Assembly (NCBI GenBank): GCA_028752905.1
Contig: JAQNBH010000009.1
Location: 46,981,165 to 47,045,164 of the forward strand
DNA: 64,000 nucleotides
From: Cladorhizidae sp. MBARI D1340-BT2
Lineage: Eukaryota; Porifera; Demospongiae; Poecilosclerida; Cladorhizidae
Direction of reading: 5' to 3'
Below are positions 57,262-64,000 of the stretch, piece by piece; the stretch's first letter is position 1; every line of letters starts with the position of its first letter. Below the pieces are notes generated by a model. The model did no database searches. It was given only the letters and a program-made list of their open reading frames with translations, and was not told the origin of the DNA. The translations under genes were made by a program, and so were the position numbers.

Positions 57262-58140
57262 CCGTAAAGTACGCAGTAAGCGCCCACGGGCGCTTAACTT
57301 TCAAACCCCAAATCGTAGGGGTGGGCGCTTGCTACATGTAGTGGGCGCTTGCCTCGTGATATTGGTGAAATAATTCTTAATAACGCACATCGGACTGTTT
57401 TGAAACAAAACAAATAAAGTCGATGAGTTCAAGCAATATGCAATATCTATCTCTAGTCTAGGCTACAATGTTATTTTGTTCTGGAAACTAAAATTTAGCT
57501 AGTGCTATTCCTCAGGTTCACTGAAAGACGCCAAGTCGTTCACATCTTCATCCAAATCCGCGAACGGATCTTCGTCGCTATCTCTCTCCTCTCTGTCTTC
57601 GCTCAGCGTCGGAATGCAATCCCTAATTAGACTATCCTCAGAGCCATCAATGCTGTTGGAGATGCCACAAGAGAGAAAGAAACGCTCTATCTTCCCAATG
57701 TTGATAACAAGCAGCTTGTCATAGTTCTGATTCCATTCTTTAACTCTCTTTCGATCTACTCCATATTTTTTCGCTGTGTGCGTCACATTTTGCATGCCTG
57801 TTGTCCTGTGTACCATTCCACAACTTCAGTCTTGAAAGAAACAGTAAAGCTTCTTATTTTTTTCCTTACATGACTTTGTGCCATTTTCAATTACAGGTAA
57901 CAGTTCTGCCAAGGACTATCAACAATAAAAAATAAGATGTTTTCTGAACAGACGACAGCGGAACACGTGCGTATTGCAACGTTATTGCACGCCGGTGCGG
58001 TTGAATAAATCGATTTGGGCGCATGCGCTTATATTACGATCAATTTCTATAGTGGGCGCTTGCAACGTGAACCCCTAGATCGCTGAAAACAGCCTAGTGG
58101 GCGCTTGCTACGTGGAGGGCGCTTGCTGCGTACTTTACGG
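57262..58140 (-). mobile_element. Non-autonomous pogo/Tigger-type DNA transposon
   Basis: An 879-bp element with terminal inverted repeats. The left end is CCGTAAAGTACGCAGTAAGC and the right end is the reverse complement with one mismatch (GCTGCGTACTTTACGG). TA dinucleotides flank both sides (57,260-57,261 and 58,141-58,142), as expected for Tc1/mariner/pogo target duplication. Subterminal GGGCGCTTGC motifs are repeated near both ends. Joining the flanks restores a normal unit of the TA satellite, so the insertion is younger than that array. It carries a broken, internally deleted transposase fragment on the minus strand. Confidence 0.85.
57505..57884 (-). pseudogene. Internally deleted, frameshifted pogo/Tigger transposase
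   Basis: From the ATG at 57,884 (minus) the frame reads MAQSHVRKKIRSFTVSFKTE, then VVEWYTG. After a one-base shift near 57,790 it continues NVTHTAKKYGVDRKRVKEWN, the helix-turn-helix DNA-binding part typical of pogo-like transposases. It then passes at once into IERFFLSCGISNSIDGSED and an acidic tail with DPFADLDED, which resembles the C-terminus of the family. The whole DDE catalytic core is missing between them. The protein cannot transpose DNA. At most a DNA-binding fragment could be made. Confidence 0.7.
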
Positions 58141-58205
58141 TATATGTATGGGGTGGGAGGGGCACATTGCTCTGTGTGGTACTATATATATATATATATA
58201 TATAC
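58141..58205. repeat. Composite (TA)n satellite, last unit
   Basis: One unit with GGGAGGGGCACATTGCTCTG and a long TA tract continues the array to the right of the pogo-like element. Confidence 0.9.
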
Positions 58206-58490
58206 ATGTATATACAGGAGATACAGGAGTTCAGGAGTTCATACAGGATTTACAGTTTGGGGGGGAAACTCAAAACGTTAGGCGTTTACATGATGGGCGT
58301 GTGTAAGTAACCCCCATGTAGGGGCATGCCCCACCCCCCCTAGATATTTTTGGAAATTTGCAAATTGATTGATTCTGAGAACTTTTGAGGGTACTTTCCT
58401 ATATACTATCACATGGACAGAACATTCTAGATTATGACACAATTGCACCTTGCCACAGAATAGTTTTCTGGCAAATGCCTACAACAGAAG
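58206..58490 (+). other. Spacer, possible 5' remnant of the hAT element
   Basis: Contains GGGGGGGAAACTC and AGGGGCATGCCCCACC. No frame is readable, and an in-frame TAG lies at 58,461 before the transposase fragment. It may belong to the same decayed transposon. Confidence 0.4.
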
Positions 58491-59539
58491 ATGCATGGAA
58501 CTATTGGATACTCACCCAAGAAAGCAGAATCTCTCAAAAGAGTCCAGTCTGTCCTCAAGCCTGAGCTTAAGATTGTGAAGCCTAGTGATACCAGATGGCT
58601 CTCACACGAACGCTGTGTACGGGCTATTTACCGAGAGCGCCCTGCTGTTATTGTCACCCTACAACAGCTGTATGAGACATCAGGTGATGCTGAAGCATAC
58701 GGTATTGGTGCTCTCCTTGCTACTTACACTGGAGTTGCTAGTATCGTGTTCCTGTCAGAAGTTCTGGATATCCTGGCAAGGATGAATGTTTCGATGCAAA
58801 GAAAGCTACTCGATTTGAGCAGGTTACCGGTACTTCTGAAAATCACGACGGGTCAACTCGAGCATCTAAAGGACGAAAGAAGTGAGTGGTTGGGTTCAGT
58901 CGAGTCTCTATTGAAGGAAAAACACGATATAACACTCGGCACACATGGATCTGCACAAAGCCGTTGGTCTTCTATCACAACCACAGCCGAGTATCGAACT
59001 CTAGTTGCAATTCCATACGTCGATTCCCTTCTAAATATTACGAGTCAATTTACTGATAAAGCCGTGAAGATTGTTACTGCCATGTCCATATTCAGTCCCT
59101 CCCTACTACCTGCTGAAGCATCCTTACCATCATACGGCAGCGAGCAAATCAAGATTCTTGCCGAGTTCTATGGAAAAGAAGCAGAGGTTGAGTATGCGGG
59201 GACGACTTACACCTCACCTCCATTGCTTGATGGCGATGAGCTTCTTTCAGAGTGGAAGATATTTAGACGGGCTTTGCTAGTGGAGAAATGGGCAATAATG
59301 GAACATAAGAAGAGTTGGTATCTCCTAGCATGCAAGATATCCTGGACGAGATGAACAAGTCACATACGTATGGAGGAATTTTCCCTGAGACGTGGAAGCT
59401 ATTGAACATTACAATGGCACTTCCTGTTGGCACAGCAACAGTAGAGCGTTCCTTTAGTCAAATGAAGTTGATTAAAACTCGCCTACGCAGTCGTCTATCT
59501 GACTCGAACCTAGAACATTTAATAAAAATTATAGTATAG
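58491..59539 (+). pseudogene. hAT-superfamily transposase remnant
   Basis: The first frame (58,491-59,354) carries KPSDTRWLSHERCVRAI, the conserved DTRW-SH motif of hAT transposases of the KIAA1586/ZNF862-like type, followed by the helical insertion region. A second frame (about 59,310-59,539) starts PSMQDILDEMNKS and contains LNITMALPVGTATVERSFSQ and LRSRLSDSNLEHLIKI, the hATC dimerisation domain. The two frames overlap with a one-base shift near 59,310-59,320. The N-terminal zinc finger and the first catalytic part are absent. It is a 5'-truncated, frameshifted relic unless a spliced host protein uses it. Confidence 0.8.
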
Positions 59540-59864
59540 AGGTTCCTCCATTGACCGATGTGGACTTTAATAAAATTCTTGGACATTTTTTAACAGAAAA
59601 TTAGACGCATTTTACTTTAATTTAGTACTACTGAACTCACTGTATTGTAATTTTCACCATAAATTATTGTATATCTTCGCTTATATATTAATTTTGTTAA
59701 TAAATTGTCCATGCATAATTATTATAATTTTATTACTGTTGATCATCTTGCTATTGCTTCAACGTTCCCTTCTCTGTACTGCTCTTTTTTCCCGTTATTG
59801 TAATGTATTACATAAGAAATTTCATTAATATAAATTTTTATTTCGTTGAGTTTTAACGAAATTG
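59540..59864. other. AT-rich stretch, nothing recognised
   Basis: Very AT-rich sequence with several AATAAA-like strings, probably the 3' flank of the hAT remnant. No gene seen. Confidence 0.6.
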
Positions 59865-60105
59865 ATTTATCTCCCGTGCGCTTGACCGTGTACTTGCATT
59901 TTAACGCCTAATGGAAACACTCCTTGAACAGAGTAGAGCTCCTCTAGCCACTGGTGCTAATTTAAAATCTTTAGCACTCCAATCTGGAGATATTTATGCA
60001 GCCAATTCAGGCATTCAGGTTTTGAAGTTCCCTCCACTTTAGGTCCAGTATCTTGGCTATAGTTAACTTATGAATATGAAAAATATTTTACTATCTATGA
60101 GTACC
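59865..60105 (-). repeat. Dispersed repeat, copy D (inverted)
   Basis: The reverse complement matches copy A: CGCTTGACCG, CATTTTAACGCCTAATGG, CTAGCCACTGGTGCTAATTT and AACCTGAATGCCTGAATT-like parts. It is truncated relative to copies A and B. Confidence 0.65.
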
Positions 60106-60482
60106 TTGCACTGTAGGCACATGCATAATTCATGAGTAGCTATATATGTGTGGACATGCACACACACACACACGCTGGAGGTGGAGTTGTGGATCTTCAT
60201 TAGAGCTCATACACACTTCACTTAAAGTGTTTTGTAGCCAGCCAAATATGCGTGGGAGTGAGTGAGGGAGGGAGCACACCTGAAGGCCATAATTAGTGCT
60301 AGGTCAAGAAGCCTGCTAGATTGCATCTGGCCGTGTGTCAGTTTCTGAGTAGGTCTTCCACATGATGAGCACAGGGCATAGGAAGTTGGTCTAGCCTGAA
60401 TCTCTGTAGCTAGTGATGCACTAGAGACTTGATGGCCGGTCTTGACATCAGTACTGCCCCCACCCAGCGTGGTGTTGGTCCA
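60106..60482. other. Non-repetitive spacer
   Basis: It contains a short (CA)n tract near 60,160. On the minus strand an open stretch reads KLTHGQMQSSRLLDLAL followed by CAGGTGTGC, which resembles an exon end. The support is too weak to call a gene. Confidence 0.4.
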
Positions 60483-61134
60483 GTAACACTGCATATACAC
60501 ACAGCTAGTGGCCACCATCACTGACCTACTATAACACTGCATGTACACACAGCTAGGGACCACCATCACTGACCTACTATAACACTGCATGTACACACAG
60601 CTAGGGACCACCATCACTGACCTACTATAACACTGCATGTACACACAGCTAGGGGCCACCATCACTGACCTGCTATAACACTGCATGTACACACAGCTAG
60701 GGACCACCATCACTGACCTGCTATAACACTGCATGTACACACAGCTAGGGGCCACCATCAATGACCTACTATAACACTGCATGTACACACAGCTAGGGGC
60801 CACCATCACTGACCTGCTATAACACTGCATGTACACACAGCTAGGGGCCACCATCACTGACCTGCTATAACACTGCATGTACACACAGCTAGGCGCCACC
60901 ATCACTGACCTACTATAACACTGCATGTACACACAGCTAGGGGCCACCATCACTGACCTACTATAACACTGCATGTACACACAGCTAGGGGCCACCATCA
61001 CTGACCTGCTATAACACTGCATGTACACACAGCTAGGGGCCACCATCACTGACCTGCTATAACACTGCATGTACACACAGCTAGGGGCCACCATCACTGA
61101 CCTACTATAACACTGCATGTACACACAGCTAGGA
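60483..61134. repeat. 48-bp minisatellite
   Basis: About 13.5 tandem units of 48 bp containing CACTGCATGTACACACAGCT and CCACCATCACTGACCT. On the minus strand it gives a 16-residue repeat, SCVYMQCYSRSVMVAP, within a 313-codon frame that has no ATG at its upstream end. The intact frame follows from the 48-bp period, so it is not taken as a gene. Confidence 0.88.
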
Positions 61135-61610
61135 AAGTGCGTGCACAGACATCTCCCAAACAAAATGGCTGGAGCTGCTTCTGTGATGATGTCTTATAGC
61201 TGTCCTTAAACCAAAGCCTAGACCATCACTGGCTCAGCGGGTCAAAGTACCTCTAGCCCCCAAGACCACACCCATGATGCACACAAAATGTTATCTTGAG
61301 AAGAAGTGTCACTTATTTGTAGTCCTTCTATTCTATTTACACCTACTGCCCTTATCAAAGTAGGTGGAGCTAGATAATGATTACTATACATGCACCAAAC
61401 ATTCCCCGCCCCCTCCAGCACTGCCTGTGCTAACACACACACACACACACATGCACACACACACACGCACACACACATGTTTGGTGGGTCACCAGATCTG
61501 CACACGGCACTAGTGATTTTGTGGCTTCCTGCATGCCTGGCATGTGTGGAAGGGGCAGCCCTCAAGGGCCAACTTAATTAGTGCCAGGCAGGAAGTGAGC
61601 TGGAAGTGAG
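61135..61610. other. Spacer upstream of the NLR-like gene
   Basis: No gene recognised. A (CA)n tract lies at about 61,431-61,482. Two ETS-like GGAAGTGAG words occur at 61,591-61,610, immediately before the TATA-like box, and could be promoter elements. Confidence 0.5.
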
Positions 61611-61618
61611 TATAAAGG
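61611..61618 (+). promoter_or_regulatory. TATA-like box of the NLR-like gene
   Basis: TATAAAGG lies about 240 bp before the ATG and just after paired GGAAGTGAG words. Position and motif fit a core promoter. Transcription would begin near 61,640. Confidence 0.5.
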
Positions 61619-61682
61619 GACACGCCCATACCCTTGAGATCAAACTTGCTGGTCTTGTATCTCTCAACCTTTGCGATAGCTG

Positions 61683-61836
61683 CTCTCGAATTTTGTGATC
61701 TATCATCTCTCGAATTTTGTGATCTATCATCTCTCGAATTTCGTAATCAACACCTCTCGAATTTTGTGATCTATCATCTCTCGAATTTCGTAATCAACAC
61801 CTCTCGAATTTTGATATCAGCTCCTCTCGAATTTCC
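61683..61836 (+). repeat. 23/24-bp tandem repeat in the 5' leader
   Basis: Seven units begin with CTCTCGAATTT at 61,683, 61,707, 61,731, 61,754, 61,778, 61,801 and 61,824. The rest alternates between TGTGATCTATCAT and CGTAATCAACAC. The repeat lies between the TATA-like box and the ATG, so it is probably transcribed as 5' untranslated RNA. The reading frame of the gene is open across it from 61,616, but without an ATG. Confidence 0.85.
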
Positions 61837-61852
61837 CATCGCTGTCTCTGAG

Positions 61853-64000
61853 ATGTCTGCTTCAGCTGAACACGCCCCTCAGCCGCCTGCCAACAAGGAG
61901 CACCAGGTCCTGCAGGAGCACCATGATGACTTGCTGGCTCAAGTGGCAACCACCAAACTCGTGCATTTCTCAGCTGAGTTGTACAGGTCCCAGGTCATCT
62001 CCCGGCAAGTGCATGATGTCTTTGCCTCCCTGGACGACTCCCTGGAGCCCAAGCTCACAATAAGGTACTTACTGCAGGGAGTGTGTGAGGGAGTGAAACA
62101 CGATGTCTCAGTGTTCCACAGGTTCCTCAGAGTCCTCGCTGGGTATGGAGGGCCTGCCAAACAGCTGGCTAGCCACCTGAGGGAGGAGTCATTAGAGGGG
62201 CAGGCTCTAGCTGATGGGGCAGGCAGTGGCCGGCAGGTGGGAGGTGGCCTCTGTCTTGTAGAAGCCGATCTTTCTGAATTGATGGAAGTTCTTGTTGAAG
62301 TGAGTGATAAGTGGGAGCTCTTAGGCATAGCCTTGCAGCTGCCTTATCATGTCATAGAAGAGTGCAGGTGCAGTGCTAATACTAATGCACTAAAGATGAC
62401 CAGTATTCTCCGTGAGTGGATCTTGCATAACAAGTCTGACAAGAGCACTCTGAAGAGCCTCCTGCTTGCACTGGCCGGCAAGCTAGTGGGGAGAGTTCGT
62501 ACCGCAGAGAACTTAGAGATGAGATTCAGAGCGTGTCTGAAGCCATCCCATACAACACTGGTGCCAAAGCCCCCCCAGTCAGAGTCCCCCCTGAGGGTAG
62601 CCTACCTGTCTAGCGACACTGAAGTAGCTGATGGCAAGTCTGCACTCTTGGAGGTGCAAGTTGGTGACAATGAGAGAGTGTCCTACCAGTGGGTGAAGGA
62701 GGGCCAGCCCTTAACTGACGGCCTGGCTTACTCAGGTGCACACACCCCCATCCTTGCTATCAGGCCAGCCCGGCAAGGAGCTCAAGGCAAGTACACCTGC
62801 CACATCACTAGAGGCAGTGAGGAAGTCATTAGTCAATCTGTTCCATTGACCATAAGCTTTCTTCCAGAGAAAGAACATCTTTTCAAGCTCTACTCCAAGA
62901 CTAGAGAAGTCCCCCGAGACTCTTGGCCTCCGAGGGTAACTAACACCTTCATTGATCTTGCTCTCATCACCAAGAGCAGCGAGGTTACCGATGTTTACAC
63001 ATCCTCTGTTCGTGGAGACATCGACGATGTTTTAGAGGCCAAGGAAAAGATTGACTTTGAGGCCGTGTTTGGAGAGTACGAGAGTGGGGCACTAGTGCTG
63101 GTCGAGGGTCGGCCGGGAAGTGGCAAGACAACTTTGCTGCACAAGGTCTCCCGGGATTGGGCCACACGTGGGGACGTACTGAAGGGTGCAAAACTGACCT
63201 TTCATGTTCCTCTCCGAGACCTAGCTAATAGAACCACTGAAAATTTGTCGGATCTTCTCGGCCTTCTCTACCAGGACAGAGGAGAATGTGAGAAGGTGGT
63301 CACAGACATTACGCAATCTAAAGGCAAGGGTGTGTGTTTTGTACTTGATGGATTAGACGAGTTCCATCCCCAAGAGGAAACCAAGTCGGTTATTCATCGC
63401 TTACTATACAAGAGATGCCTTCCTGAGGCAATGATCGTCGTGGCGTCGCGACCAGTGGCCACTGAGAAACTAAGGTCTCATGTTAACAGACGTATTGAGG
63501 TGCTGGGCTTCAGTCCTGAGCAAGTCCTTGAATATGTGGACAAATACCCCTTCACTTCACAACCGCCCAATAGTAGCTCACCAGCTCAACTGAAAGCACA
63601 TCTAAATTCCCACCCCAACCTACTCCACATGTGCTATCTTCCAGTGCATGCTGCCATGATATGCTTCCTCCATGACCATGATCAAGGGATTCCACCCAAT
63701 GAGGCAGATATCTACGAACATTTTACAAAATTTATAGTCTTACGCAATCTAAAGCGTGCTAATGCAGCAGCTACACTCCCTTCACTGAAAGATTTACGAG
63801 GAAGGGACAAGGAATGTTTCCAAAAGATCTGCAGACTCGCCTTTAATATGACCACCAACTCCTCACAGACTGTTCGCCAGAGTGATACCGACGTTCCACT
63901 TTCCCTTTGTACTGGCCCAGATGATACGCCTACCCTCGGCTTGCTGACGGTGGACAGAACAGCTAAACTAGACCAACTGGACAATACCTACACCTTTCTC
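61853..64000 (+). CDS. NLR-like immune receptor: CARD-like, Death, Ig-like, NACHT (partial)
   Basis: The frame is open from the first in-frame ATG (purine at -3) to the window edge: 716 codons, no stop, no intron. Residues about 18-110 form a helical, CARD-like fold (LVHFSAELYRSQVISRQVHD). Residues about 139-217 are a Death domain around W154 (KWELLGIALQLP). Residues about 240-325 look like an Ig domain, with W280 in YQWVKEG and GKYTCHI ending at C316. The usual first cysteine is absent, which fits a cytosolic domain. NACHT follows, with Walker A GRPGSGKTT at 419-427, Walker B VLDGLDEF at 497-504 and a sensor-like SRP at 532-534. The conserved GFSPEQVLEYV and winged-helix region come next. 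Leucine-rich repeats, if present, lie beyond the edge. In this family, ligand sensing drives NTP-dependent oligomerisation, and the death folds recruit signalling partners. The exact family name is not claimed. Confidence 0.85.
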   Translation, partial: MSASAEHAPQPPANKEHQVLQEHHDDLLAQVATTKLVHFSAELYRSQVISRQVHDVFASLDDSLEPKLTIRYLLQGVCEGVKHDVSVFHRFLRVLAGYGGPAKQLASHLREESLEGQALADGAGSGRQVGGGLCLVEADLSELMEVLVEVSDKWELLGIALQLPYHVIEECRCSANTNALKMTSILREWILHNKSDKSTLKSLLLALAGKLVGRVRTAENLEMRFRACLKPSHTTLVPKPPQSESPLRVAYLSSDTEVADGKSALLEVQVGDNERVSYQWVKEGQPLTDGLAYSGAHTPILAIRPARQGAQGKYTCHITRGSEEVISQSVPLTISFLPEKEHLFKLYSKTREVPRDSWPPRVTNTFIDLALITKSSEVTDVYTSSVRGDIDDVLEAKEKIDFEAVFGEYESGALVLVEGRPGSGKTTLLHKVSRDWATRGDVLKGAKLTFHVPLRDLANRTTENLSDLLGLLYQDRGECEKVVTDITQSKGKGVCFVLDGLDEFHPQEETKSVIHRLLYKRCLPEAMIVVASRPVATEKLRSHVNRRIEVLGFSPEQVLEYVDKYPFTSQPPNSSSPAQLKAHLNSHPNLLHMCYLPVHAAMICFLHDHDQGIPPNEADIYEHFTKFIVLRNLKRANAAATLPSLKDLRGRDKECFQKICRLAFNMTTNSSQTVRQSDTDVPLSLCTGPDDTPTLGLLTVDRTAKLDQLDNTYTFL

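Noticed and set aside
55937..57373. Frames of up to 240 codons with GGAHCSVWYYIY-like repeats
   Set aside because: They are read through the (TA)n composite satellite in several overlapping frames and end where the transposon begins; no start or splice logic.
61939..62328. 129-codon minus-strand frame opposite the NLR-like gene
   Set aside because: It overlaps the CARD/Death coding region on the opposite strand, has low-complexity composition and no domain; it is a shadow frame.

Overview
The window reads as nuclear DNA of an early-branching animal, most likely a sponge or a similar non-bilaterian. This is an inference. It rests on a death-fold/NACHT immune-receptor gene, metazoan transposon families (an AP-endonuclease LINE, pogo/Tigger, hAT), TTAGGG-like satellite units and GT-AG style splice signals. 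There is no sign of bacterial gene organisation. About 85 percent of the sequence is tandem repeat, and most long open frames in it come from repeat units whose length divides by three.

Layout. Bases 1-35,880 are one large satellite of 27/28-bp monomers arranged in higher-order blocks. It is interrupted at the same relative place (992-4,169 and 15,714-18,891) by two almost identical LINE copies. Because the flanks match as well, these are products of a segmental duplication of the array (offset 14,722 bp), not two insertions. Bases 35,881-55,580 are a mosaic of a 24-bp satellite in two sub-lineages, one with canonical TTAGGG words. Set into this mosaic are a decayed retroelement (38.6-39.7 kb), a roughly 400-bp module present three times, a near-perfect 48-bp palindrome present six times, and a 2.7-kb array of a 39-bp repeat. 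A less repetitive stretch lies at 45.6-48.0 kb and includes a possible terminal exon on the minus strand.

Bases 55,581-61,600 are mixed. They hold a possible 81-bp exon, a (TA)n-containing satellite with a non-autonomous pogo/Tigger element cleanly inserted at a TA, a 5'-truncated hAT transposase remnant, and a 48-bp minisatellite.

The only convincing host gene starts at 61,853 and runs open to the right edge (716 codons, incomplete). It encodes a CARD-like domain, a Death domain, an Ig-like domain and a NACHT ATPase module with intact Walker A and B. It has a TATA-like box and a 5' leader built of seven 23/24-bp repeats. The Ig-like domain between the death folds and NACHT is the most interesting protein feature in the window. 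The remaining interest lies in the satellite biology: telomere-like hexamer structure, recurrent palindromes, and nested transposons that date the array duplications.
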